DNA of 64,000 nt from JANXYW01 sp964458665 (GCA_964458665.1 CAYWOO010000042.1:7481-71480); one strand, 5' to 3'; counted from the stretch's first letter, positions 32,324-41,308 are shown. Notes: generated by a model from the sequence alone, not told the origin. Translations and numbers: made by a program.

Positions 32324-34402
32324 TCAGCGTCCGCGTACGGGAGCGCGGCGTTGGTGACGGCCGGGACGCGGCCGCGGCTGCGAGCCGAGCGATCCATACG
32401 ACGACTGCGCGAACTCGTGCAGCGCCGACTGGTCGTCGATCATTGCCTTCCGCAGTTCGACGACTTGATCGCGTAGCAGCGCGGCCTTCTCGAACTCGAG
32501 CGACTTGGCTGCCGTCTTCATCTGCGCTTCGAGCTCGCGTACCAGGCGCGCCATCTCGTCCTTCGGCAGTTTCTTCACGTCGTATCCGACGCGCTCGTCG
32601 GCGACCTTCTTGATCTGGTCGGTGATATCGCGGATCGCCTTCGTGATGCCTTCCGGCGAGATGCCGTGCTCGTCGTTGTACGAACGCTGGATGACGCGGC
32701 GGCGCTCCGTCTCTTCGAGGGCGAAGCGCATCGACGCCGTAACGTTGTCGGCGTACATGATGACGTGTCCGTCGACGTGGCGCGCGGCGCGACCGATCGT
32801 CTGCACGAGCGAGCCACCGGAGCGCAAGTAGCCCTCCTTGTCGGCATCGAGGATGCAGACGAGGCTGACCTCCGGCAAATCGAGCCCTTCACGCAACAGG
32901 TTGATGCCAACGACCACGTCGTACACGCCGAGACGGAGGTCGCGCAGAATCTCGACGCGCTCCATCGTGTCGACCTCGCTGTGGAGATAGTGCGTGCGCA
33001 CGCCCATCTCCTGCAGGTAGTCGGCGAGATCTTCGGCCATGCGCTTCGTGAGCGTCGTGACGAGCGTGCGCTCACCGCGCCCGATGCGCTGCTGCACCTG
33101 GTCGAGCAGGTCATCGATTTGACCGCGCGTCGGCTTCACTTCGATCACCGGATCGAGCAAGCCCGTCGGCCGGATCACCTGCTCGACGATCTGCGAGCTG
33201 ACGGCGAGTTCGTGCGGCCCCGGCGTCGCGGAGACGAAGACCACCTGGTTCAGGTGATGCTCGAACTCCTCGAAGTTCAGCGGCCGGTTATCCATGGCCG
33301 ACGGCAGGCGGAAGCCGAACTCGACGAGGGTCTGCTTGCGGGCGCGGTCGCCGTGGTACATGCCGCGCACCTGCGGCACCGAGATGTGCGACTCGTCGAT
33401 GAACATCAGGAAGTCGTCGGGGAAGTAGTCCAGCAGCGTCCACGGCGTGCTGCCGGCCGCGCGTCGCGCCAAATGGCGGCTGTAGTTCTCGATGCCGGCG
33501 CAGTACCCCGCTTCGCGCAGGGTCTCGATATCGTAGTTCGTGCGCTCCTCGAGACGCGCCGCTTCGAGGATGCGGCCGCTCGCGCGGAACTCCTGCACGC
33601 GCTCGCGCATCTCGATACCGATGTCCTCGATCGCGGCGTCGAGCTTGTCGTGCGATGTCACGAAGTGCTTCGCCGGGTAGATGTCCACGAAGTCGCGGTC
33701 GGCGAGCAGCTCACCCGTCAACGGATCGATCTCGATGATGCGCTCGACCTCGTCGCCGAAGAAGTCGATGCGCACGGCCAGCTCCTCGTACGAGGGCTGG
33801 ATCGTGATGCTGTCGCCGCGCATGCGGAATTTGCCGCGGATGAGGTTCATGTCGTTGCGCTCGTACTGCATATCGACGAGCCGGCGCATGATGCGGGAGC
33901 GGTCGAAGCGCTCGCCTTTCTTCACGTTGACGACGAAGCTCTGGTACTCCTCCGGCTCGCCCAGACCGTAGATGCACGACACGGACGCCACGATCAGCAC
34001 ATCGCGGCGCTCGAACAGCGCGCGCGTGGCCGCATGCCGGAGCTTGTCGATCTCCTGGTTGATGTCGGCGTCCTTGGCGATGTACGTGTCCGTGCGGGGG
34101 ATGTACGCCTCCGGCTGGTAGTAGTCGTAGTACGAGACGAAGTACTCGACCGAGTTCTCCGGGAAGAACTCCTTGAACTCGGAACAAAGCTGCGCCGCGA
34201 GCGTGCGATTCGGCGCCAGGACGAGCGTCGGGCGCTGATATCGCGCGACCAGGTTCGCCATCGTGAACGTCTTGCCGCTGCCCGTCACGCCCATCAGCGT
34301 CTGCGAGCGATCGCCACGCTCCAGGCCGGAGACCAACGACTCGATCGCCGTCGGCTGGTCGCCGGTGGGCTGAAAGTCGGAAACAAGCTTGAAGTCGGGC
34401 AT
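32324..34402 (-). CDS. uvrB: Excinuclease ABC subunit B
   Basis: A 692-residue UvrB. Walker A is GVTGSGKTFTMAN, the damage-probing beta-hairpin region is YYDYYQPEAYIP, motif II is FIDESH, and helicase motifs V/VI are GINLLREGLDLPEVSL and QTIGRAARH. The C-terminal UVR domain (LVRELEAQMKTAAKSLEFEK) is followed by a basic tail. It acts in nucleotide excision repair with UvrA and UvrC, which are not in the window. There is no clear Shine-Dalgarno; a heptad repeat occupies the leader. Confidence 0.97.
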   Translation of the reverse strand: MPDFKLVSDFQPTGDQPTAIESLVSGLERGDRSQTLMGVTGSGKTFTMANLVARYQRPTLVLAPNRTLAAQLCSEFKEFFPENSVEYFVSYYDYYQPEAYIPRTDTYIAKDADINQEIDKLRHAATRALFERRDVLIVASVSCIYGLGEPEEYQSFVVNVKKGERFDRSRIMRRLVDMQYERNDMNLIRGKFRMRGDSITIQPSYEELAVRIDFFGDEVERIIEIDPLTGELLADRDFVDIYPAKHFVTSHDKLDAAIEDIGIEMRERVQEFRASGRILEAARLEERTNYDIETLREAGYCAGIENYSRHLARRAAGSTPWTLLDYFPDDFLMFIDESHISVPQVRGMYHGDRARKQTLVEFGFRLPSAMDNRPLNFEEFEHHLNQVVFVSATPGPHELAVSSQIVEQVIRPTGLLDPVIEVKPTRGQIDDLLDQVQQRIGRGERTLVTTLTKRMAEDLADYLQEMGVRTHYLHSEVDTMERVEILRDLRLGVYDVVVGINLLREGLDLPEVSLVCILDADKEGYLRSGGSLVQTIGRAARHVDGHVIMYADNVTASMRFALEETERRRVIQRSYNDEHGISPEGITKAIRDITDQIKKVADERVGYDVKKLPKDEMARLVRELEAQMKTAAKSLEFEKAALLRDQVVELRKAMIDDQSALHEFAQSSYGSLGSQPRPRPGRHQRRAPVRGR

Positions 34403-34404
34403 CA

Positions 34405-34453
34405 GTTGGTGGCCTGGCGACTGGTCGCTGGTGATGGGTTGGGCGGCTTGGTG
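34405..34453. repeat. Heptad-periodic tract in the uvrB leader
   Basis: Seven 7-nt units sharing a TGG core (GTTGGTG, GCCTGGC, GACTGGT, CGCTGGT, GATGGGT, TGGGCGG, CTTGGTG). It lies immediately upstream of uvrB and so is transcribed if the promoter is the TATCCT near 34463. Confidence 0.5.
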
Positions 34454-34535
34454 CTGTTCAGGATATCAGAGCGAGTACAGCGCAAGAGGCGGCTGCTGAC
34501 GCGTTCTGGCGGGAGTGATCGGAGTGGGACGACAA

Positions 34536-34563
34536 GAGAGGCCGCCCCGTGAAGCGGCCTCTC
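34536..34563 (-). terminator. Terminator of the surface-protein gene
   Basis: GAGAGGCCGC / GCGGCCTCTC, 10-bp stem, 8-nt loop, followed on the reverse strand by TTGTC. It lies 26 nt beyond the stop. Confidence 0.65.
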
Positions 34564-34588
34564 TCAGATTGTGCGATTCGCGCGGGCG

Positions 34589-35056
34589 CTATGCGCGCTT
34601 GCGCCAGACGATGGCGCCGCCGATGGTCGCGAGGCCAGCGGCGGCGAGCGCCAGCGTGATCCAGGGGAACCTGGCGCCGTCCGAATCGCCGGCGCCGGCG
34701 GCCGGGAGCGTCGTGCCCGCGCCCGCTCCACCGCTCGGGCTCGTGCCCGTCGCCACGACCACAGCAGTCGCCGTCGATGGCGCGCTCGTGCTGGTGGCGG
34801 CTGCCGTGCTCGTGCGCGTCGGCGTGTGCGTCTTGAACGGGCCGCTCGTCGCCGTGCGTGTAGGCGTAGTGGTCGCCGTGTTCGTGACCGTCGGCGTCAA
34901 CGTCGGCGTGGCGGTCACCGTCGGCGTGGAGGTCGGGGTGTCGGTCGGCGTCGGCGTCGGCGTGTTGATCCCGGCCAGAACGCCACTGTACGGCAACGCG
35001 AGCGTGGCAACGGACGCGATGAGCAACGCCAGGCCGATCGAAATGAGCTTGTTCAT
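34589..35056 (-). CDS. Cell-surface protein with TP-rich spacer and C-terminal sorting-like tail
   Basis: A 155-residue protein: signal peptide (MNKLISIGLALLIASVATLA), then a spacer of Thr/Pro/Ser/Val repeats (TPTPTPTDTPTSTPT and similar). The C-terminal tail consists of LPAAG, a hydrophobic helix and RKRA. This is the shape of a sortase substrate, but the motif is degenerate (LPAAG instead of LPxTG). There is no globular domain, so it may be a stalk or filler. AAGGGA precedes ATG 35056. It is one of three similar consecutive genes. Confidence 0.75.
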   Translation of the reverse strand: MNKLISIGLALLIASVATLALPYSGVLAGINTPTPTPTDTPTSTPTVTATPTLTPTVTNTATTTPTRTATSGPFKTHTPTRTSTAAATSTSAPSTATAVVVATGTSPSGGAGAGTTLPAAGAGDSDGARFPWITLALAAAGLATIGGAIVWRKRA

Positions 35057-35195
35057 GATGGTTGTCCCTTCGTTGTGCCACTGTGCGCGCAAGCACGCCA
35101 AGATGGCCGTATCTCTCGACTGTTGTCGGCCGGCGATCTACTGCCGAACATGAGGACTTCACGTAAGGGACATACGAACCGGCCGAATGCGCCGT

Positions 35196-35849
35196 CTAGC
35201 GAACGCGCGAAATGCGCCTTCGCCACGCCGCCGCGGCAGCTATCGTCGCGAGGCCGGCGGCACAGATAGCGAATGCGAACCAGGGGGACGGGCCGTCCGA
35301 CGAACTACCGTATCCCGTATTGGGTAGCGTTCCTGCGGCAGCCGCAGCGCCGGCTGGCCGCGTCGCTGTCATCGTCGCCGCACTCGTGCTGGTGCTCGTG
35401 CTGGTGGACGAAGCGGTCGCCGTGGCGGTGCATGTCGCGGTCGGTACAGGTGTCAGCGTGGATGTCGATGTCGCCGTGCCGGTGGCCGTCGGGGTCGCCG
35501 GCGTGGCCGTCTGAGTCGGCGTACTGGTGACCGTCGGCGTGGACGTGTCCCCGCTCAGAGGCGTGTTCGTCGGCGTTGGCGTCTCCGTCGGTGTGCTCGT
35601 CGCCGTCCCCGTGGATGTGGGCGTACTTGTGACGGTAGCGGTCGCCGTCGCACTGGGCGTGAGAGTCGTTGTAGGCGTGGACGTTACCGTGCCCGTCGAG
35701 GTCGCCGTCCCCGTGCGGGTGGACGTGGCCGTCGCCGTAGCCGTGTTTGCGGCCGTGCAGGCAAACGCTGTGCCGCCGCCGGACGGCAAGCCCAGCAAGA
35801 TTCCGAGCGCAATCGACAGCGCCGTAATGAACTCGATGCCCTTCACCAT
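35196..35849 (-). CDS. LPxTG-type cell-surface protein, Thr-rich repeat
   Basis: A 217-residue protein with a signal peptide (about residues 1-32), a long spacer of Thr/Pro/Ser/Ala repeats and the tail LPNTG, hydrophobic helix, WRRRISRVR. LPNTG fits the sortase A motif. The spacer DNA is a highly repetitive GTCGGCGT/GTCGCCGT-like array likely to vary in length. AAGGA precedes ATG 35849. No sortase gene lies in the window. Confidence 0.8.
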   Translation of the reverse strand: MVKGIEFITALSIALGILLGLPSGGGTAFACTAANTATATATSTRTGTATSTGTVTSTPTTTLTPSATATATVTSTPTSTGTATSTPTETPTPTNTPLSGDTSTPTVTSTPTQTATPATPTATGTATSTSTLTPVPTATCTATATASSTSTSTSTSAATMTATRPAGAAAAAGTLPNTGYGSSSDGPSPWFAFAICAAGLATIAAAAAWRRRISRVR

Positions 35850-35912
35850 GGGAACAACCGTCCTTCAGAATGCGACGTCCAACCTGAACCGCTCGCGCGT
35901 CGCCAACGCCAG

Positions 35913-35921
35913 ATCATAGCA
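35913..35921 (-). promoter_or_regulatory. Extended -10 TGCTATGAT
   Basis: The reverse-strand TGCTATGAT lies 64 nt before the LPNTG protein start; the same form as TGCTATCCT before fic, mutL and the subtilase gene. Confidence 0.4.
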
Positions 35922-36006
35922 GGGTGCGGCGCGACAACTTATTATCGGCAGGTTCGACTCGAAGCTGCACCGGGTGGGCTCTGACCCAGGACGAAGCTGC
36001 GCGCTG

Positions 36007-36699
36007 TCAGGCTCGGTGGCGCTTACGTATTCCGAACAGAATCGTCAACACGCCGCAGAACCCGAGGAGTAGGGCGAAGGGCGAGGTTTGGGCGCCCGGG
36101 CCGTCGCCCGTGCGTGGCAGTCGCGCGCCTGCGGCAACGCTGCCACGCGCACCTGAAGGGGCCACCGCCGTAGATATGACAGCGGGCGTCCCCGGCGCGG
36201 CAGCGGTGGCGCTCACGGGCGTGTCCGTAGTGGTCGGTGTGCCTGTCGCGGCAGGCGTGCTGGTGAGCGTACCGGGCGTGTTGGAGGCCAGCGCCGTATC
36301 TGTCGGGAGTGGCGTGTTCGTCGACAGCGTGGTGACCGTTGGGGTGGGCGTCGCGGCCTCGACCTTGACGGTGCCCGCCATCAACGTACCGTGAATCGCG
36401 CAGAGGTAGCTGAACGCGCCGATCGCATTGAACGTGTGCGAAAAAGTCCCCGTTGACTGCGGCGCACCGCTGTCGAATGACTCGGCGCCGTTGGAGGTCA
36501 CGGTGTGCTGGTTGGAGCCGGTCCAGTTCCACTGCACGGTGCCTCCGACCGCGACCGTTATCGACTCGGGGCTGAACTGGTCGTCCTGCACGCTGACGGT
36601 GACCGTGGCAGCTGCGACCGGCTCGGCGTGTGCGGCAACGAGAGCCGCACTCAAAAGCATGGCGGCGCCCAATGCCAAGAGTGCGAGGTTTCGAATCAT
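36007..36699 (-). CDS. LPxTG-anchored cupredoxin (plastocyanin-like)
   Basis: A 230-residue exported blue-copper protein. After the signal peptide, residues about 30-115 form a cupredoxin domain with type-1 copper ligands visible: His in NQHTVTSN, then Cys, His and Met in CAIHGTLM. A Thr/Pro-rich spacer leads to LPRTG, a hydrophobic helix and RKRHRA, a canonical sorting tail. It probably carries electrons at the cell surface. AGGAG precedes ATG 36699. It is divergent from galU. Confidence 0.88.
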   Translation of the reverse strand: MIRNLALLALGAAMLLSAALVAAHAEPVAAATVTVSVQDDQFSPESITVAVGGTVQWNWTGSNQHTVTSNGAESFDSGAPQSTGTFSHTFNAIGAFSYLCAIHGTLMAGTVKVEAATPTPTVTTLSTNTPLPTDTALASNTPGTLTSTPAATGTPTTTDTPVSATAAAPGTPAVISTAVAPSGARGSVAAGARLPRTGDGPGAQTSPFALLLGFCGVLTILFGIRKRHRA

Positions 36700-36837
36700 C
36701 GAGGTGCTCCTCTCTCGCTCCTGCAGTGGCGCGGCGCAATACTCTCTTCTACGACGGAGGGCGCAGCATAGATTGCAGGCCACGCACCGGCCTTCCGATA
36801 CACTCAGCGAGTCGGTTGGCGCAGTGACGGAGGCCTT

Positions 36838-37707
36838 GTGCGGGTACGCAAAGCGGTGGTGCTGGCGGCGGGATACGGGACACGGATGCTGCCCGCGACG
36901 AAGGCGCAGCCGAAGGAATCCCTGCCGCTCGTCGACAAGCCGATCATCCAGTACACGGTGGAAGAGGCCGCGGCGGCCGGCCTGACGCAGGTGATCATCG
37001 TCACGGCAGCCAGCAAGCGCGCCGTAGAGGACCACTTCGATCGGTCGATGGAGTTGGAGATGACCCTCCGCGAGAAGGGTGACCACGCCCGGCTGGCAGA
37101 GATCCAGAAGATCAGCGAACTCGCTGACATCATGTACATTCGCCAGACCGAACAGAAGGGCATCGGCCACGCCGTGCTGCAAGCGAAGAACGCCGTTGGC
37201 GACGAGCCGTTCCTGCTGATGTTCCCGGACGACGTGCTGGTAGCGGATGTGCCTGTCTCGACGCAGATGGTCGGCGTGTTCGAGCAGCACGGCGGCTCCG
37301 TCATCGCCGTGCACGAGGTCGCTGACGCCGATGTCGAGCAATACGGCATCGTCGGCGGAGTCGACGTGGGTGGCGGCGTCATGCGCGTCGATACGCTGGT
37401 CGAAAAGCCGAAGCTCGAAGACGCGCCGTCGCGGCTCGGCATCGTCGGCCGATACGTGCTGACGCCGGAGATCTTCGGCATGATCGAGCGCACGCCACCC
37501 GGAAAGGGGCGCGAGATCCAGATCACCGACGCGCTGGCGGCGCTGATGAAGGTGCAGCCGGTGTTCGCCTACCAGTTCGAGGGGCGGCGCTACGACACCG
37601 GCCGGCCGCTGGGCCTGCTGACCGCGGCGATCGAGATCGCGATGCGGCGCGCGGACATCGGGCCGGGCCTGCGCGAGTTCCTCCGGACCTTGCCGCTCGA
37701 AGACTGA
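36838..37707 (+). CDS. galU: UTP--glucose-1-phosphate uridylyltransferase
   Basis: A 289-residue nucleotidyltransferase making UDP-glucose. Motifs include AAGYGTRMLPATKAQPKE, VDKPIIQYTVEEA, FPDDVL and EKPKLEDAPS, which point to bacterial GalU. GGAGG lies 5 nt before GTG 36838. A CCGATACACT -10 candidate is at 36795. Product use is likely in envelope polysaccharide or glycolipid synthesis. Confidence 0.93.
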   Translation: MRVRKAVVLAAGYGTRMLPATKAQPKESLPLVDKPIIQYTVEEAAAAGLTQVIIVTAASKRAVEDHFDRSMELEMTLREKGDHARLAEIQKISELADIMYIRQTEQKGIGHAVLQAKNAVGDEPFLLMFPDDVLVADVPVSTQMVGVFEQHGGSVIAVHEVADADVEQYGIVGGVDVGGGVMRVDTLVEKPKLEDAPSRLGIVGRYVLTPEIFGMIERTPPGKGREIQITDALAALMKVQPVFAYQFEGRRYDTGRPLGLLTAAIEIAMRRADIGPGLREFLRTLPLED

Positions 37708-37777
37708 CCCTTCGCCCTCCCGCGAAGCGACGGCGGTTCCAAGCGCCTCCAACGACGCGGACATACTAGACTGATGC

Positions 37778-39088
37778 ATGTCTCACACGACGACGGGACA
37801 GCCGCGTAAGGTGATCGGGCGAATCCTCTCGCTCGGCTTCCCGTTGCCCGGCCCGCAGGTCGATAACTACAACTTCCTCAGCGCGCCGTCGTTTTTCGAT
37901 TACGACGCGATCGTCGTGGACCCGCACGCGCTGTCACTCCTGATCGAAGGCGTGATCGACGGCTCCGCGGAAGCAGCGACATTTGCAAATCTACCGATCC
38001 GCAACGCGCCGCCCACACCCGCGACCGCCGCGCTGAGCGAGGTCCTGCTGCGGCGGCGCGACGAGACGCTGACGCTGCTTGCGAACGGCGGCGTCGTCGT
38101 GTGCTTCGCGCACCCGGCGGCGACGCATCGCGACATCGATGGGATCGAAGCGCTGGACGACTACTACTGGCTACCCGCGGCGCCGCAGCTGATCGCGGGC
38201 GATGGATCCCAGGCGCACATTGTCGATTTCCAGCACCCGCTGGCGGCGTTCGTCCACGGGCAGCTCGCCAACATCGCATATCGCGCCCATTTCGCAGAGG
38301 CCGACGCGCGCGCCTGCGCCTTCGCGCGCAGTCACGGCGGCGCGGCGATCGGCGTCGAGCTGCCGGTCGAGCGCGGCCGCGTGATCTTCGTGCCGGCGCT
38401 GAAGGCCGCGCTTTCGGGCGACGGACGCTACGCGATGTCGGACGCGCTCCAGGCGGGCATCCGCCGCGCGCTGGGCGTCGTGGCCGAGGGACGGCCGCCG
38501 GGATGGTTGAGCATCTACCCCCTGCCAGGCCTCGACGAGCGAGTTGTAACGCTGGAGGCCGCGCGCCAGTCGCGCGACGAAGCACAGCAGGCGCTCGATG
38601 CGGCGGAATCATCGCACGATGAGCTTGCGCGATTCCAGCGGCTGCTCTGGCAGGAGGGCGCGATCGGGCTCGACGACGTGGTGATCGACGCGCTGCGACT
38701 GATCGGCCTCGAGGTGTACGCCACGAACCGCCAGGAGATGGAGCTGCACGTCGACGGCGCAACGGTACTCTTCGAGATCGACGCGAGCGAGCATCCCATC
38801 GACCTGGCAGCGCATCATCGCCTGCGCCAGCGCATCGAGCGCGCAATCGAGCGCCGGGGCGAGGCGCCGCGCGGCGTCCTGTTCGTCAACGGACAGCGGC
38901 TCGAATCGCCATCACTGCGCGCTCAGCAGGTGAGCGAAGCGCTGCGCCTCGCCGCCGAGACGATGCGTTACTGCATCGCGCCGACATCGTCGCTGTATGA
39001 GGCGGTGGCGGCGCAGTTGCGCGGCGACGCCGAAGCGGTCGCGGCGTACCGGCGGGCGCTCGTGGCAACAGACGGCGTGCTGGCGTAG
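37778..39088 (+). CDS. Unknown protein with C-terminal nuclease-like region
   Basis: A 436-residue protein I do not recognise as a named family. The first about 250 residues are alpha/beta. A short coiled coil follows (ARQSRDEAQQALDAAESSHD), then an alpha/beta segment with VLFEIDASEHPIDLAAHHRL and GVLFVNGQRLESPSLR. That segment resembles restriction-endonuclease-fold proteins (possible acidic/Lys site), which is only a guess. TAGACT ends 5 nt before ATG 37778 and there is no Shine-Dalgarno, so it is probably leaderless. It is downstream of galU. Confidence 0.6.
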   Translation: MSHTTTGQPRKVIGRILSLGFPLPGPQVDNYNFLSAPSFFDYDAIVVDPHALSLLIEGVIDGSAEAATFANLPIRNAPPTPATAALSEVLLRRRDETLTLLANGGVVVCFAHPAATHRDIDGIEALDDYYWLPAAPQLIAGDGSQAHIVDFQHPLAAFVHGQLANIAYRAHFAEADARACAFARSHGGAAIGVELPVERGRVIFVPALKAALSGDGRYAMSDALQAGIRRALGVVAEGRPPGWLSIYPLPGLDERVVTLEAARQSRDEAQQALDAAESSHDELARFQRLLWQEGAIGLDDVVIDALRLIGLEVYATNRQEMELHVDGATVLFEIDASEHPIDLAAHHRLRQRIERAIERRGEAPRGVLFVNGQRLESPSLRAQQVSEALRLAAETMRYCIAPTSSLYEAVAAQLRGDAEAVAAYRRALVATDGVLA

Positions 39089-39133
39089 ACTTGCGCCGGC
39101 GCAACTGCTCGACTGTGAAGGAGAACAATCGCT

Positions 39134-39919
39134 ATGTCATCGAAGTGGGCGTTGGTGTTAGGCGCGTCGTCCGGATTCGGAGCGGCGACCTCGATCGAGC
39201 TTGCGAAGGCCGGGTTCGGAGTCTTCGGCGTGCACTTCGACATGCGGTCAACCATGCCGAACGCCGTCGCCGTGCAGGACGCCGTGAAGGCCGCCGGGCA
39301 GGACGCGATGTTCTTCAACATCAACGCCGCCGACGCCGGGAAGCGCGCAGCGACGCTCGACACGATCCGCGAAAAGATCGGCGCCGACGGGATCGTGCGC
39401 GTGCTGATGCACTCGCTGGCGTTCGGGACGCTGCTGCCGTTCATCGATGACAATCCGAAGGCGCGGATCAGCCAGATGCAGATGGACATGACGTTGAACG
39501 TGATGGCGCACAGCCTGGTGTACTGGTCGCAGGACATGGCGACGCGCCGGCTGCTGGGCAAGAACAGCCGCATCTTCGCGATGACCAGCTCGGGCTCGAC
39601 GCGCGTCATCGCGTCATACGGCGCCGTGTCCGCGGCGAAGGCCGCGTTGGAGTCGCACATCCGCCAGCTGGCGTTTGAGTTGGCGCCGATGGGCGTGTCG
39701 GCCAACGCCGTCCGCGCGGGCGTCACCGACACGCCTGCACTCCGCCGCATCCCCGGCGGACCCGAACTGCACCAGCGCGCGATGGAACGCAACCCCAGCG
39801 GCCGCTCGACAACGCCGGAAGACGTCGCAAGGGCGATCGCCCTGTTCTCGGAAGAGAATGCGTACTGGATGACCGGCAACGTCATCGGCGTCGACGGCGG
39901 TGAAGAGCTGTCAGCGTAG
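39134..39919 (+). CDS. SDR-family enoyl-reductase-like protein
   Basis: A 261-residue NAD(P)-binding short-chain dehydrogenase: GASSGFGAATS (cofactor loop), MHSLAFGTLLPF, and a catalytic-type YGAVSAAKAALE. The Tyr-x6-Lys spacing is that of enoyl-ACP reductases (FabI/FabL-like) rather than the Tyr-x3-Lys of classical SDRs. The C-terminal MTGNVIGVDGGEELSA is typical. A role in fatty-acid synthesis is plausible. AAGGAG precedes ATG 39134. Confidence 0.78.
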   Translation: MSSKWALVLGASSGFGAATSIELAKAGFGVFGVHFDMRSTMPNAVAVQDAVKAAGQDAMFFNINAADAGKRAATLDTIREKIGADGIVRVLMHSLAFGTLLPFIDDNPKARISQMQMDMTLNVMAHSLVYWSQDMATRRLLGKNSRIFAMTSSGSTRVIASYGAVSAAKAALESHIRQLAFELAPMGVSANAVRAGVTDTPALRRIPGGPELHQRAMERNPSGRSTTPEDVARAIALFSEENAYWMTGNVIGVDGGEELSA

Positions 39920-39935
39920 GTTGCAGGCCAGCGGC

Positions 39936-40104
39936 CCCGGAGCGGGGGCATTCAGCCCGCGCGGTTCCACGCTGATCGCCCGTCGGCGTAGTTGGTGGTT
40001 CGTAGTTTGTAGTGCGTAGTTTGTAGTGCGTAGTTGGGGCTTGCGGTTCTGCGATCCCGGAGCGCGGGCATTCAGCCCGCGCGGTTCCACGCTGATCGCC
40101 CGTC
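39936..40104. repeat. Composite repeat: two palindromic repeats flanking a heptad array
   Basis: Two 49-nt copies (39936-39984 and 40056-40104) differ at a single base; each contains GCGGGCATTCAGCCCGC-type palindromes and GTTCCACGCTGATCGCCC. Between them seven 7-nt units run: GTAGTTG, GTGGTTC, GTAGTTT, GTAGTGC, GTAGTTT, GTAGTGC, GTAGTTG (39988-40036). Confidence 0.8.
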
Positions 40105-40118
40105 AACCCGATCGACGC

Positions 40119-40985
40119 CTAGAGCTCGATCGCCGCGCCCGCCTCATCCAGCATCTCGACGGCGCGGGCGAGCTTGCCGTTCCCTTCGAAGCGGCTGACG
40201 AAGTACAGGCGCTCGATGACGCGCACCGTCTCGACGGTGGAGTCCGGCGCGAGCAGAACGGCGATCTCGTCGCGCGTGCTGCGGACTCGGTCGAGCAAGT
40301 ACGGGCTCGGCTCGCCGCCCCCGGTGAGGACGAGACACTCGATGTCGGTCTGGAGCGCGGCCAACTGCACGTCCGTCTTGTCGAAGCGCGTCACGACGCA
40401 GGTGCGCGCGCGGTTGCCGAAGTACGGCGACGCGGCATCGGACGACACCGTGCCGATCATCACGACGTCGAACGAGCCGCGGTCGCCCTCACCCGCGAGC
40501 CAGCGCGCTTTGAGCGCGACAGCGACATCGGTCACGGACGGCGCCGCCAGCGTGCGATCTTCGACCAGCGCCGTCAGCACGCCGGAACGCGCACCGACCG
40601 AAGCAATATCGGCAGCGGGCACGCGCGTGACGATCGTCCCCACCAGCGCAGCCGCAGCCACGTCGGTAGCGGCAAACTTCGCGTGGCCGACCGCGACCAC
40701 GCGCGCCTTCAGCGTCTCCGCGAGCGACTTGACGGATCCAGCAGGCGCCTCGAGCACGACGTCTCCCGCAAGCTTCGCGACAGCCGCCGCCGCGACAGGC
40801 TTCCCAGGCGTCACGACACCTTCGAGCGCCGCAAACGCGGCCGCATCGGCGGCAGCGCTATCGTCGCCATCGAGACGCGCCAGCGTCACGGCCTTGCCGT
40901 CGCGCACCATGCGGTACGCGATCGCCGCCGCGATCAGACTGCGCCCCACGCGCGGCTCCGACGATGCGATGAGCAGAATCGACAT
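40119..40985 (-). CDS. DRTGG-domain protein (phosphotransacetylase N-terminal-like)
   Basis: A 288-residue protein. The N-terminal half resembles the P-loop/dethiobiotin-synthetase-like region found in front of some phosphotransacetylases (LLIASSEPRVGRSLIAAAIA). The C-terminal half matches a DRTGG domain (PYFGNRARTCVVTRFDKTDV, ECLVLTGGGEPSPYLLDRV). The catalytic PTA domain is absent, so it is probably a sensor or regulator. TATACT ends 6 nt before ATG 40985, with no Shine-Dalgarno; leaderless. Confidence 0.75.
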   Translation of the reverse strand: MSILLIASSEPRVGRSLIAAAIAYRMVRDGKAVTLARLDGDDSAAADAAAFAALEGVVTPGKPVAAAAVAKLAGDVVLEAPAGSVKSLAETLKARVVAVGHAKFAATDVAAAALVGTIVTRVPAADIASVGARSGVLTALVEDRTLAAPSVTDVAVALKARWLAGEGDRGSFDVVMIGTVSSDAASPYFGNRARTCVVTRFDKTDVQLAALQTDIECLVLTGGGEPSPYLLDRVRSTRDEIAVLLAPDSTVETVRVIERLYFVSRFEGNGKLARAVEMLDEAGAAIEL

Positions 40986-41041
40986 GGGCGGAGTATAACA
41001 ACGGCCGCCCGTACGAGCAGCGCTGCGGCCGAACCTGCGCC

Positions 41042-41102
41042 GGTTGCCGCCGATCGGGCCACCGATACAATCGGGTTCACGCCGAGGTAGCTCAGTTGGT
41101 AA
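41042..41102 (+). pseudogene. Promoter plus truncated 5' part of tRNA-Phe
   Basis: This 61-nt stretch repeats, with three mismatches and one indel, the sequence at 42499-42559. It covers a TTGCCG/TACAAT promoter (spacer 16 instead of 17) and the first 21 nt of tRNA-Phe (GCCGAGGTAGCTCAGTTGGT plus A, 41081-41101). It then diverges into unrelated sequence. The promoter may still be active. The copies bracket a 1.4-kb segment with the Kelch gene. Confidence 0.85.
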
Positions 41103-41308
41103 TGCTACCCGCGCTTTTGCAAGCTAACGCCGCGAACACGAGCTGTTCACTTAGAGTGGTCTACTAATAACGCTAACAGAGCACGTGCTGCTGCGCGGAC
41201 GCGAAGTCGTCCGTCTCGGTGATGCTGCTCGCCTTCGCGCTCGCCTTATTGAGCTGTTGACCCTGCGCGCGGTACGCGGAACGTCGCCGAGAACGGCGAT
41301 CAGCGCAG
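41103..41308. other. Non-coding segment after the truncated tRNA
   Basis: About 200 nt with noticeably lower GC than the surroundings and no gene, integrase or recognisable repeat. It forms the left part of the segment enclosed by the two tRNA-Phe copies. Confidence 0.5.

Noticed and set aside
32666..34552. 628-codon frame antisense to uvrB
   Set aside because: Shadow of uvrB; no family resemblance.
41081..41160. A second functional tRNA
   Set aside because: Only the first 21 nt match; no anticodon arm, T-arm or acceptor 3' strand follows.
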